This document shows positions 1 through 6,103 of a stretch of DNA of 6,195 bases, piece after piece. Below the pieces are notes generated by a model. That model did no database searches. It saw nothing but the letters and a program-made list of their open reading frames with translations, and had not been told where the DNA came from. The position numbers and the translations under genes were made by a program. How positions within the stretch are numbered: position 1 is the stretch's first letter; the number at the start of each line of letters is the position of its first letter. The DNA comes from Chloroflexota bacterium (GTDB lineage: Bacteria; Chloroflexota; Dehalococcoidia; SZUA-161), in NCBI GenBank assembly GCA_003229915.1, contig QIGA01000146.1, positions 1 through 6,195 of the forward strand, given 5' to 3'.

Positions 1-62
1 ACCAGGACGAATATCAACAGTACCAGCAGAATCACAACCAGTGCAACGAGCAGTGTTTCCAT
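1..62 (-). CDS. N-terminus of a membrane-anchored protein, cut by the window edge
   Basis: Only the first 20 codons are in the window, reading METLLVALVVILLVLLIFVL, and they form one unbroken hydrophobic segment with almost no residues before it. This fits an N-terminal membrane anchor or uncleaved signal anchor rather than a typical signal peptide, since no basic residue precedes the segment. The ATG at 62 is supported by a GAGG element 8 bases upstream and by a good promoter further upstream at 95-123. Proteins of the RmuC family often begin this way (a short acidic start, then a leucine-rich anchor, then a long coiled coil), but nothing beyond the anchor is visible, so this is only a possibility. 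Function unassigned. Confidence 0.6.
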   Translation of the reverse strand, partial: METLLVALVVILLVLLIFVL

Positions 63-94
63 ATGACCATCCTCGTAAGGGAAATGATGAGGTG

Positions 95-123
95 ATTTTA
101 CCGCAACAGCGTTTCAGGGGCAA
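95..123 (-). promoter_or_regulatory. Sigma-70-type promoter for the left-edge gene
   Basis: On the minus strand a TTGCCC -35 box (118-123) is followed by exactly 17 bases and a TAAAAT -10 box (95-100), matching 4/6 and 5/6 of the consensus hexamers. A transcript would start near 88 and leave a leader of about 26 bases that includes the GAGG ribosome binding site before the ATG at 62. It lies in the 87-base gap after the DedA-like gene, so the left-edge gene probably has its own transcript instead of relying on readthrough. Confidence 0.55.
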
Positions 124-149
124 ATGCGTGCCGGTGTTCGATGGTGTGA

Positions 150-815
150 CTAAAAGATGCGCTCGATCAGCGCCTTGATTCCGTCGAAAAGGCCGGCGCC
201 GGCAAAGGCGAAAGCCAGGGATTTAATCGTCTTGCCCCCCCAGCAGAATAAGAAGAACCTCCACAGCGGATAGCGGAGGGCGCCAGCGGCGATAGTGGCT
301 AGCTTTATGAAGAAGTTCGGTATCGCTGAGACAAGGAAAATGGTGATACCGCCATGTCTCCTCATCCAATTCTCTATCTGAGCATATCGCTTCCATTTGT
401 TGATCGCGATCTGCCCGCCGTACCCCGCCGTATATCCAGAAAGCTCACCAATGGGCTCCCCAATGCCTGCTGCCAGGCCCAGCAGCAAGGGATTCAGCCC
501 CAGCCCAGCAGCGATAAAGACCGCCCACGATCCCGGGAGGGGCCAGATTGGGGAGGCGCTGCCAATAACCGCCATAAGGAATACGCCGCTATAGCCTGCG
601 GTGATAAGGTACTCCTCGGGGTTCGTAGGCTTCTGGATGAGTATACCCACCAGTATCATAACCAGAGCGCCGAGCACCAGCAGCAGCATGTGCTTTAAGC
701 GTTTCCTGCCCAAGGTGCCCAACTGAGGCTCTACAGACTGGCCTTCATTTACTTCACCTATAAGGGGCTCGTCTGACAATTGCTCAAGGGGCTTATGCAG
801 TTCATGGTAACTCAT
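150..815 (-). CDS. DedA/VTT-domain (SNARE-associated type) integral membrane protein
   Basis: This 221-aa product belongs to the DedA/VTT superfamily, whose members act in membrane homeostasis, and several of which transport or flip lipids; the substrate here cannot be read from sequence. Residues 1-41 are a hydrophilic, acidic N-terminal tail. A first membrane helix spans about 43-61. The VTT core follows: PLPGSW near 92-97, the glycine-rich GIGEPIGELSGYTAGYGG stretch near 117-134, then the cytosolic RRHGG (152-156), AIPNFFIKLATIAAG (164-178) and a closing amphipathic/hydrophobic end. The conserved family pattern of a re-entrant loop with Pro and Gly-Glu is present, and IPNFFIKL replaces the more usual IPGxR region, as in the YqaA-like branch. 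The start is uncertain: an open frame continues to 1013 but would run through the divergent radical SAM gene. ATG codons at 860, 815 and 689 are candidates, none with a strong ribosome binding site; 815 was chosen because it lies just after a possible promoter and keeps a plausible tail. It stands alone on its strand, divergent from the radical SAM gene. Confidence 0.85.
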   Translation of the reverse strand: MSYHELHKPLEQLSDEPLIGEVNEGQSVEPQLGTLGRKRLKHMLLLVLGALVMILVGILIQKPTNPEEYLITAGYSGVFLMAVIGSASPIWPLPGSWAVFIAAGLGLNPLLLGLAAGIGEPIGELSGYTAGYGGQIAINKWKRYAQIENWMRRHGGITIFLVSAIPNFFIKLATIAAGALRYPLWRFFLFCWGGKTIKSLAFAFAGAGLFDGIKALIERIF

Positions 816-825
816 TGCGGCTTTT

Positions 826-854
826 AGACTAAGACCTGTTAAGAGCGAAGTCAA
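826..854 (-). promoter_or_regulatory. Possible promoter for the DedA-like gene
   Basis: Minus-strand TTGACT (849-854), a strong -35 match, is followed by 17 bases and a weak -10, TAGTCT (826-831). The predicted transcript start would fall only a few bases before the ATG at 815, giving an almost leaderless message, which would fit the absence of a ribosome binding site there. If the protein starts at 860 instead, this site is inside the gene and meaningless. Low confidence. Confidence 0.3.
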
Positions 855-872
855 GACCATGCTGTACCCAAT

Positions 873-901
873 TTGCGCCTGTAAGACAGTGAAGCTATAA
901 T
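873..901 (+). promoter_or_regulatory. Sigma-70-type promoter for the radical SAM gene
   Basis: A perfect TATAAT -10 box (896-901) sits 17 bases after TTGCGC (873-878), a 3/6 match to the -35 consensus. Transcription would start around 908, leaving a leader of about 12 bases that contains the GAGG ribosome binding site. The position makes a TTG start at 908 improbable. Confidence 0.55.
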
Positions 902-909
902 GAGTGATT

Positions 910-913
910 GAGG
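910..913 (+). promoter_or_regulatory. Ribosome binding site that fixes the radical SAM start
   Basis: GAGG lies 6 bases before the ATG at 920, whereas the longer frame would begin with a TTG at 908 that overlaps this site. This decides for the ATG. Confidence 0.6.
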
Positions 914-919
914 CTGAGA

Positions 920-2785
920 ATGGAAAACCTCTATAGAATTCTCTCTCGAGTGACCAAACCCGCACGCTATACAGGTGGGGAATGGAACAGCGTGGTGAAG
1001 GACTGGGAGTCAACTGAGCTAAAGGTCGTTATCTCCTATCCTGACCTCTACGAGATAGGCATGTCTAATTTGGGGCTGGCAATCATTTACGACTTGCTGA
1101 ACCAGCAGGCCGATATACTTGCGGAGCGAGTCTTTGCGCCCTGGGTAGATATGGAAGCTGAGATGCGTAACAAGGGCATCCCTCTGTTCAGCCTCGAATC
1201 GAAACGCCCCGTTAAAGATTTCGATATCTTTGGCCTCTCGCTGGGCTATGAGCTAACCTACAGCAATGTGCTCAATCTCCTTGACCTGGCAGGGATGCCT
1301 ATTCTGGCTGACGAAAGAGGCGATTCGTTGCCACTGGTCATTGCTGGCGGGGGCTGTGCCCTTAATCCCGAACCGATTGCAGAATTCATTGACTTGCTCG
1401 TAGTTGGTGAGGGCGAAGAGGTTGTTTTGGAGCTTTTGGATGTGTTTCGAAGGTGGAAGAGAGGAGGAACAAGGCGAAAACAGGAGCTACTGCGCGAAGC
1501 TGCCCGAATACCGGGCATCTACGTACCCGGATTCTACCAGGTTGACTATCACCCTGATGGAACCGTGGCTTCAATAAAACCTACCGTTTCGGAGGCGAAG
1601 CGTGTCATAGAGAGGCGTATTGTGGATAAGCTGCCCCCACCCCTGACGCGCCCCATAGTGCCCTACATGCAAATCGTCCACGACCGGGCCGCTGTCGAGA
1701 TTCAGCGCGGGTGTCACCAGGGATGCCGCTTCTGCCAGGCAGGCATGATCTATCGCCCGGTGAGGGTAAGAACTCAGGCTGAAGTGACCAAAGCAGTGGA
1801 CGAGTTGATTAGAAACTGCGGATATGACGAGATTTCCCTGCTTTCGCTGAGTACTAGCGATTATCCAGATATCGCCAATCTGGTCAATGAGCTCTCGCGA
1901 AAGTACAGGGGGGAGAACCTGGTCCTGTCCATGCCAAGCCTGCGGCTTGATACCTTCTCGGTAGCGCTTGCTGACTCATTCGGGGATGGGAAAAAGCCGG
2001 GTTTCACCTTCGCTCCTGAGGCTGGGTCGGAGCGCCTGCGTCGTGCGATCAATAAGGATATCTCCGATGAGGTAATACTGGAAACGATTGAGACTGCCTG
2101 GGAACGAGGTTGGAAGAACATAAAGCTTTACTTTATGATGGGTCTACCCACCGAGACCGGGAGTGATATAGAGGACATAGTCCACCTGGTGCGCAGAATC
2201 AGGGGTATCGGCAAGGGTAACATCAATGTAAGAGTCAATGCATCTACCTTTGTCCCCAAGCCTCATACCCCCTTTCAGTGGGTGGCTCAGGCTTTCCCGG
2301 AAGAGCTGGCTGCAAAACAGCAGGTACTCAGAGCTGGGTTGAGAAAAGCTGGAGTGCACCTGTCGTGGCAATCACCTGAAGTGAGCATGCTTGAAGGGGT
2401 GTTGTCGCGTGGCGACCGGCGTCTGGGCAAAGTGATTCAACGCGCGTGGCAACTGGGTGGCAGGTTCGATGCCTGGAGCGAGCATTTCAGCTATGCGAAA
2501 TGGCAAAGCGCCTTTGAGGAATGCGGGCTCGATCCTTATTTCTACGCTTGTCGGGAACGATCTGTGGATGAGGTATTTCCCTGGGCTCATATAGATACCG
2601 GGATATCCCTGGGATTTCTTAAGAGGGAGTACGAGCGCACAAAGATGGGGAAAGAAACCCCCAATTGCAATACCGGAGGTTGCAACGTATGTGGTCTCCA
2701 GGACAGTCAAGATGCTTGCCAAAGCAAGTATCGGGAGTTAGTCTCTGTCTCCAAACGAGGCGGTCAGGGAGTTGCCGAGGTATAA
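920..2785 (+). CDS. Radical SAM protein, TIGR03960-type (N-terminal B12-binding-like fold)
   Basis: The 621-aa protein is a radical SAM enzyme of unknown reaction. Residues about 30-180 form an N-terminal alpha/beta domain like that of cobalamin-binding radical SAM proteins (YPDLYEIGMSNLG at 40-52, IAGGGCALNPEP at 141-152, VVGEGEE at 161-167). The DxHxxG cobalamin-ligand motif is not visible, so B12 binding is doubtful. The radical SAM core begins at about 260 with C265-x3-C269-x2-C272, which would hold the 4Fe-4S cluster that cleaves S-adenosylmethionine; later core elements include SMPSLRLD (337-344), FAPEAGSERLR (364-374) and YFMMGLPTE (404-412). The C-terminus carries a second cysteine cluster (C583, C588, C591, C600), which matches the Cys-rich tail usual in this family and may bind a second metal centre. 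In many bacteria the family is fused to, or followed directly by, a DUF2344 protein and lies near RNase G or ribosomal protein genes. Here no such partner follows; the next gene is convergent, 6 bases away. Start chosen as the ATG with a GAGG 6 bases upstream. Confidence 0.9.
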   Translation: MENLYRILSRVTKPARYTGGEWNSVVKDWESTELKVVISYPDLYEIGMSNLGLAIIYDLLNQQADILAERVFAPWVDMEAEMRNKGIPLFSLESKRPVKDFDIFGLSLGYELTYSNVLNLLDLAGMPILADERGDSLPLVIAGGGCALNPEPIAEFIDLLVVGEGEEVVLELLDVFRRWKRGGTRRKQELLREAARIPGIYVPGFYQVDYHPDGTVASIKPTVSEAKRVIERRIVDKLPPPLTRPIVPYMQIVHDRAAVEIQRGCHQGCRFCQAGMIYRPVRVRTQAEVTKAVDELIRNCGYDEISLLSLSTSDYPDIANLVNELSRKYRGENLVLSMPSLRLDTFSVALADSFGDGKKPGFTFAPEAGSERLRRAINKDISDEVILETIETAWERGWKNIKLYFMMGLPTETGSDIEDIVHLVRRIRGIGKGNINVRVNASTFVPKPHTPFQWVAQAFPEELAAKQQVLRAGLRKAGVHLSWQSPEVSMLEGVLSRGDRRLGKVIQRAWQLGGRFDAWSEHFSYAKWQSAFEECGLDPYFYACRERSVDEVFPWAHIDTGISLGFLKREYERTKMGKETPNCNTGGCNVCGLQDSQDACQSKYRELVSVSKRGGQGVAEV

Positions 2786-2791
2786 TCAGCT

Positions 2792-3403
2792 TCAGGCGAT
2801 GTATAAGAACCTTGCCACTTTCAAAGCCAGTGTCGGAATCGGCTCGGTCCTCGGCATGAAGACTTTGGAGATCATAACGCTCGTAACAACACCGATCATG
2901 GCGCCACCAGCGAGGTCAATAGCGAAGTGTATTCCAGCATAGAATCGCGCGAAGACCCAGAGGAATGCCAGGATATAGAGAACCGTTCCTGCTTTGCGAT
3001 TGCCCAGCCATATCCCGGTAGCGGCAGCGAACGATATTGCGGCTGCATTGCTGGGGAAGGTGGGGTCGTGGGGCAAATAGAAGACGACTTGAGCGGCATA
3101 GGTTGCGCTCTCCCGTATAACAGTATCAGCAACCAGGAACGGGCGCGGCCAGAAATCATACAGGTTAAGTATCCGCACAACCAGGGTGGCTATCCCGATG
3201 GCGGCAGAGGCGTTTATTATGGCCCTCTGGAATTGCTCTCTGCGGAAAGGGTCGGGGTGGCCTAACCAGAGGCCAAGCATGACGAGCCCGATTGCAACGG
3301 GAACGAAGAAGTCGTTGGCCAGAAAACCCATCGCCTGATCGAGAGCAGGCGCTTTCCCCACGAATCCCGTTATCCATAATGTCCAGCCGGAAAGTGGGGG
3401 CAT
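2792..3403 (-). CDS. PAP2-family membrane phosphatase, BcrC-like, with an altered catalytic motif
   Basis: This 203-aa integral membrane protein resembles undecaprenyl-diphosphate phosphatases of the BcrC type, which release phosphate from the C55 carrier outside the membrane so that it can be reused. Hydrophobic helices are visible near 28-47, 60-77, 119-133, 138-152 and 160-182. The motif 1 arginine-proline is present as PRPF (86-89), without the motif 1 lysine, as in BcrC proteins. Motif 3 is intact as R153-x5-H159-x3-D163 (ARFYAGIHFAID). Motif 2, normally PSGH or PSDH, reads P117-S118-N119-A120, so the histidine is replaced by alanine. Activity is therefore questionable, although the rest of the fold is kept. 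The ATG overlaps the stop codon of the upstream gene by one base (TGATG), with AGGGAGG (3414-3420) 10 bases before it, which suggests translational coupling. It ends the three-gene cassette. Confidence 0.87.
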   Translation of the reverse strand: MPPLSGWTLWITGFVGKAPALDQAMGFLANDFFVPVAIGLVMLGLWLGHPDPFRREQFQRAIINASAAIGIATLVVRILNLYDFWPRPFLVADTVIRESATYAAQVVFYLPHDPTFPSNAAAISFAAATGIWLGNRKAGTVLYILAFLWVFARFYAGIHFAIDLAGGAMIGVVTSVMISKVFMPRTEPIPTLALKVARFLYIA

Positions 3404-3816
3404 CAGTCTTCGTCCTCCCTAGTCTTCCTCAGGCTGCTGAGAATGCCCCCAAACAGAGTTGTGGTCTTCAGCGTCTCCATTCCCAGGTCATGCTGTTTCC
3501 CTTTCACGAGTTTACTCCCGCGTGACCTGAGTTTTGCCTGGATAATCGATGCCAGGAGGGCAGTGGCAACATAAGCCCCAATGATCGCACCAAGAAACAG
3601 CACTAATTGCTGAGCGCCCTCTACTGTGGGCTGTATGTTACGTTCCTCGTCAGTGTAAAACCAAACAAAAGCACCGATAACCGCGAGCACACCGAAGAGG
3701 TATTGAACCTTTTGATGCTTGAAGAACCATAGTCCCTCAAGCCCAGCAGGGATTGATGCTATTTGGTACACCCCTACGGCTGCTAGGAAGACCAGCACAA
3801 AATAATCCAGCGCCAT
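3403..3816 (-). CDS. Small membrane protein of unknown function, polyprenyl-sugar cassette
   Basis: I do not recognise this 137-aa protein. It shows three likely membrane helices, about 4-25, 37-54 and 70-93. A short polar loop with acidic and basic residues (TDEERN, 55-60) lies between the second and third helices, followed by a hydrophilic, strongly basic C-terminal tail (KLRSRGSKLVKGK, 95-107) and an acidic end (REDED). The basic residues after helix 3 suggest that the tail is cytoplasmic. It has no cysteine and no evident catalytic motif. The ATG is preceded at 9 bases by AGGAG (3826-3830), which lies in the end of the upstream glycosyltransferase gene; only 3 bases separate that stop from this start, and the downstream PAP2 gene overlaps by 1 base. 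The sandwiched position suggests an accessory or scaffold role in polyprenyl-phosphate sugar handling, which is inference from context only. Confidence 0.8.
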   Translation of the reverse strand: MALDYFVLVFLAAVGVYQIASIPAGLEGLWFFKHQKVQYLFGVLAVIGAFVWFYTDEERNIQPTVEGAQQLVLFLGAIIGAYVATALLASIIQAKLRSRGSKLVKGKQHDLGMETLKTTTLFGGILSSLRKTREDED

Positions 3817-3819
3817 GGG

Positions 3820-4959
3820 CTATTTCTCCTGGAGGCTTTGATTGGCCAAAGCCTCCTCATGCCTCGCCCTCCATGTCCATTTCAGGTTGGCGAAGAAGTT
3901 CCAGAGCATTGCAGATAATATGGCAACAGCTTCGGAGATTATATAGAACACGCCGAAGAGGTTGAATAACAAAGCAAACACGGCCAGATTAATGCTGAAG
4001 CCACCGAGGCTGACCAAGTTGAATTTGATGGCCCGAGATAGAACAGACCCTCCGGCGGAAGCTCGCTTGTCCCTGAAGGTCCACAATTCGTTCCATATAA
4101 AGTTATTCAGGATAGAAATCTCGTAACTGATCACCACAGCCAGGGTTTCATAGAGGCCGACGACTTCAACAAAGAATGCCAGCAGTCCGAGATTGACCCC
4201 CGCGCCGCTTGCTCCGACCGTGCAGAACTTGATGAATCTCTTTATGTCTCCTTCGATCCACCCCAAACGGCCGAGGTGTTTAAGGAAGTTCAGCTCCTCG
4301 CGGATGGTTAGATTGCTTTTACCCCTTTCTCTCTCTTTGAAGGTGTAGGGGACCTCCGATATATGGCTGGCGTTTCCTTTTACTAGAACCTCAAGCAGGA
4401 TTTTATATCCTGTGGGAGCGAGCACCACGCCATCTACGACCTCTCGCTTGAACAGGAAAAGGCCCGAAAGGGGATCCTGAATTTTTCTTGCTGAGGGCAG
4501 GAGAATGTGCGTAAATGCCTTGGCCCCTCCGGAAATAACCCTTCTCTTGGTGCTCCAGCCTTCGATCCCGCCACCAGAGATGTAGCGACTTCCGATTGCT
4601 ACATCTGCTCCCGCTCTTATGGCTTCCAGAAGCGCAGGTATCACCTCCGGCGGATGCTGGAGATCGGCATCTATAACTCCCAGCACTTGGCCCTTTGCCT
4701 CGCGAAATCCCGCCACCACTGCTGAGGCCAGACCACGCTCGCTGGTGCGCACGATCACTTTGAGCGGATATTCTGCGGAAAGACTCTTTGCCAGTTCCGA
4801 TGTCCCGTCGGGGCTGTTGTCATCAACTATGACGAGTTCATAGCTGTATTGCGATAGGGCTTTGTGTACTCTCTCTACCAGAGGAACTATGTTTTCTATT
4901 TCGTTGTAGGTGGGCGCTATAAGCGAGAGTTCGATGTTTGGCGCGCTCTGCGATGTCAT
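3820..4959 (-). CDS. GT2 polyprenyl-phosphate hexose synthase fused to a GtrA-like domain
   Basis: The 379-aa protein joins a dolichol-phosphate mannose synthase-like GT2 domain (about 10-235) to a four-helix GtrA-like domain (about 241-363). The GT2 part shows PTYNE (16-20), VDDNSPDGT (45-53) for nucleotide-sugar binding, the DADLQHPPE metal-binding segment (97-105), GSRY (123-126) and DPLSG (162-166), all typical of enzymes that transfer mannose or glucose from a nucleotide sugar to polyprenyl phosphate on the cytoplasmic face. The GtrA part has helices near 247-266, 272-290, 310-334 and 338-359; this family is linked to flipping or presenting the lipid-linked sugar. The fusion is known in bacteria and archaea. 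The sugar, mannose or glucose, cannot be told from sequence. The frame can be extended to a TTG at 4986, but the ATG at 4959 puts the usual short tail before the first strand (IELSLIAPTYNE); its ribosome binding site is weak (GGGA). It is the first gene of the cassette. Confidence 0.9.
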   Translation of the reverse strand: MTSQSAPNIELSLIAPTYNEIENIVPLVERVHKALSQYSYELVIVDDNSPDGTSELAKSLSAEYPLKVIVRTSERGLASAVVAGFREAKGQVLGVIDADLQHPPEVIPALLEAIRAGADVAIGSRYISGGGIEGWSTKRRVISGGAKAFTHILLPSARKIQDPLSGLFLFKREVVDGVVLAPTGYKILLEVLVKGNASHISEVPYTFKERERGKSNLTIREELNFLKHLGRLGWIEGDIKRFIKFCTVGASGAGVNLGLLAFFVEVVGLYETLAVVISYEISILNNFIWNELWTFRDKRASAGGSVLSRAIKFNLVSLGGFSINLAVFALLFNLFGVFYIISEAVAILSAMLWNFFANLKWTWRARHEEALANQSLQEK

Positions 4960-5059
4960 TATTGAATTCCCGAAGCCAATACCCAATCGTGTAGGAATAA
5001 CTGAGTAACTACGACAAACAAAGCCTGCAAGTACGTGCCACTATCATCAGGGTGATCTG
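4960..5059 (-). other. 100-base gap between ilvE and the GT2 cassette, no clear signal
   Basis: I see no convincing intrinsic terminator after ilvE and no good promoter for the cassette. Weak minus-strand candidates exist, for example TTGTTT, 16 bases, TATTCC, but they are no better than chance. Readthrough from the ilvE promoter into the cassette is possible. Confidence 0.4.
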
Positions 5060-5992
5060 TCAGGATATGCGTATACCGGCATAGACTGGGGTGCACCAGT
5101 GAAGATATTTCTTGTTCTTCCCGCACTCAATGTCGAAGTACAACTGCTGTAACTCTCTCGTTAACTTTCCTATCGTGCCTGGCCCTATCTTGCGGTTGTC
5201 GATCTCGACAACTGGCGTTATGTGAGCGGCTGTGCCCGTTAAGAAACACTCATCCGCCATGTAGAGCTCGCTACGGTCAATATGCCGCTCCAGGGTTTCT
5301 ACGCCAAGCTCGTTCTTGGCCAGTTGTATAACGGTTGCCCTGGTGATCCCCAGAAGAATTCTATCAGTGCAGGAAGGTGTAACCAGTTGTTGGTCAGTGA
5401 CCAGGAAGATATTCTCCCCACTACCTTCGGACACATAGTCATCGGAGGTTAGCATGATCGCCTCGGCGAAGCCATTCTCGACAGCCTCGGTTTTGGCGAA
5501 TGCGTTATTGACGTAAAGGCCACAGATTTTTCCTCGTGGGGGTATCATGTTGTCATCGATTCTTCGCCAGGATGATGTGGAACATTTGATGCCATTCGTA
5601 ACGTCCAAGTAAGGACCGAATGTTGTCACAATTATCAGGAAGTCGTCCTCGAGATCGTGCAGCCTGACACCAAGGGCCTCCGAACTCTTGTAGGCAAGTG
5701 GACGGATATAGACATCCTCTCGGAACCCTGATTCCCGGACAAGCTCGATGGTGAACTGACAGAGTTCGTCTATCGAGTAGGGCAGGTTGATTTTGAGCAA
5801 CTTACAGCTATTGAGCAGCCTTTGGTAGTGCTCCTGGCAGCGGAAAATGTAGAGTTGCTCATCCTCGGCATTCCAGTTCCCGCGGATCCCTTCGAAGCAC
5901 GCTGTCCCGTAGTGAAGGGCGTGAGTCATGATGCCTATCTTTGCTTCCGAAAGAGGAACGTATTTCTTCTGAAAAAAGGCGTAAGGTGGCAT
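5060..5992 (-). CDS. ilvE: Branched-chain amino acid aminotransferase (class IV, PLP-dependent)
   Basis: This 310-aa enzyme transfers the amino group between glutamate and the 2-keto acids of valine, leucine and isoleucine, the last step of their synthesis and the first of their breakdown, in the cytoplasm. Fold-type IV landmarks are in order: HALHYGTACFEGIR (24-37), the phosphate-side IRPLAYKSSEALG (96-108), the catalytic lysine K155 in RGKICGLYVNNAFAKTEA, the cofactor-binding SEGSGENIF (188-196) with E193 and N194, GITRATVIQLA (215-225), and GTAAHITPVVEID (253-265). The C-terminal HWCTPV is also typical. Length matches the family (about 300-310 aa). The group-II-like arrangement and the variant GTAAH are common in Chloroflexota and Actinobacteria. 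The ATG is placed by an excellent AGGGAG site (5999-6004) 6 bases upstream and by a promoter at 6022-6050. It stands apart from other branched-chain biosynthesis genes, none of which are in the window. Confidence 0.95.
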   Translation of the reverse strand: MPPYAFFQKKYVPLSEAKIGIMTHALHYGTACFEGIRGNWNAEDEQLYIFRCQEHYQRLLNSCKLLKINLPYSIDELCQFTIELVRESGFREDVYIRPLAYKSSEALGVRLHDLEDDFLIIVTTFGPYLDVTNGIKCSTSSWRRIDDNMIPPRGKICGLYVNNAFAKTEAVENGFAEAIMLTSDDYVSEGSGENIFLVTDQQLVTPSCTDRILLGITRATVIQLAKNELGVETLERHIDRSELYMADECFLTGTAAHITPVVEIDNRKIGPGTIGKLTRELQQLYFDIECGKNKKYLHWCTPVYAGIRIS

Positions 5993-5998
5993 GAGTTT

Positions 5999-6004
5999 CT
6001 CCCT
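5999..6004 (-). promoter_or_regulatory. ilvE ribosome binding site
   Basis: AGGGAG on the minus strand lies 6 bases before the ATG at 5992 and fixes that start over longer or shorter alternatives. Confidence 0.7.
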
Positions 6005-6021
6005 TTTTGCAACTTTTGCTA

Positions 6022-6050
6022 AGTATACCCAGCTTTAACAGCGAAGGCAA
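6022..6050 (-). promoter_or_regulatory. Sigma-70-type promoter of ilvE
   Basis: Minus-strand TTGCCT (6045-6050) and TATACT (6022-6027) are separated by exactly 17 bases and match 4/6 and 5/6 of the consensus hexamers. Transcription would start near 6015, giving a leader of about 23 bases that holds the AGGGAG site. Such a short leader leaves no room for a T-box or leader-peptide attenuator, so any regulation would have to act at initiation. Confidence 0.6.
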
Positions 6051-6080
6051 GTGGCCGTGCGCTTCCCCGAAATAGCGATT

Positions 6081-6093
6081 GGCTTTAAAAGCC
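6081..6093. repeat. Short inverted repeat upstream of the ilvE promoter
   Basis: GGCTTT and AAAGCC flank a single central A (6081-6093), a perfect 6-bp inverted repeat 30 bases upstream of the ilvE -35 box. It could be an operator for a dimeric regulator, but a repeat this short and AT-rich in the middle may be chance. Confidence 0.25.
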
Positions 6094-6103
6094 GGACTTT
6101 TGG

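Noticed and set aside
253..265. GTAAH instead of GTAAE near the end of IlvE (residues 253-257) as a functional oddity.
   Set aside because: Histidine at this place is, to my knowledge, common in related aminotransferases, and the catalytic lysine and cofactor residues are intact. The numbers given are residue numbers of the protein at 5060-5992.
354..698. Plus-strand open frames over the DedA-like gene, and similar frames opposite the other genes.
   Set aside because: They lack family motifs and lie fully antisense to genes with clear domains, so they are shadows.
908..919. TTG start at 908 for the radical SAM gene, adding four residues.
   Set aside because: It overlaps the likely transcript start and the GAGG ribosome binding site that serves the ATG at 920; homologous proteins start near MENLYRIL.
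816..1013. N-terminal extension of the DedA-like protein by up to 66 residues.
   Set aside because: It would overlap the divergent radical SAM gene and its promoter, and the added residues show no family resemblance.
1028..1480. True cobalamin binding by the N-terminal domain of the radical SAM protein.
   Set aside because: The fold-like segment is present, but I cannot find the DxHxxG ligand motif, so binding is not claimed.
4960..4986. TTG start at 4986 for the GT2 protein.
   Set aside because: No ribosome binding site precedes it, and the ATG at 4959 already gives a normal tail before the first GT2 strand.
4991..5012. Imperfect inverted repeat GTAG...CTAC in the gap between ilvE and the cassette.
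   Set aside because: Only four bases pair before mismatches, so this is no better than chance.
6087..6101. AAAAG-CCGGA-CTTTT hairpin as an intrinsic terminator.
   Set aside because: The stem is five weak pairs, no gene within the window ends before it on either strand, and there is no long T run.
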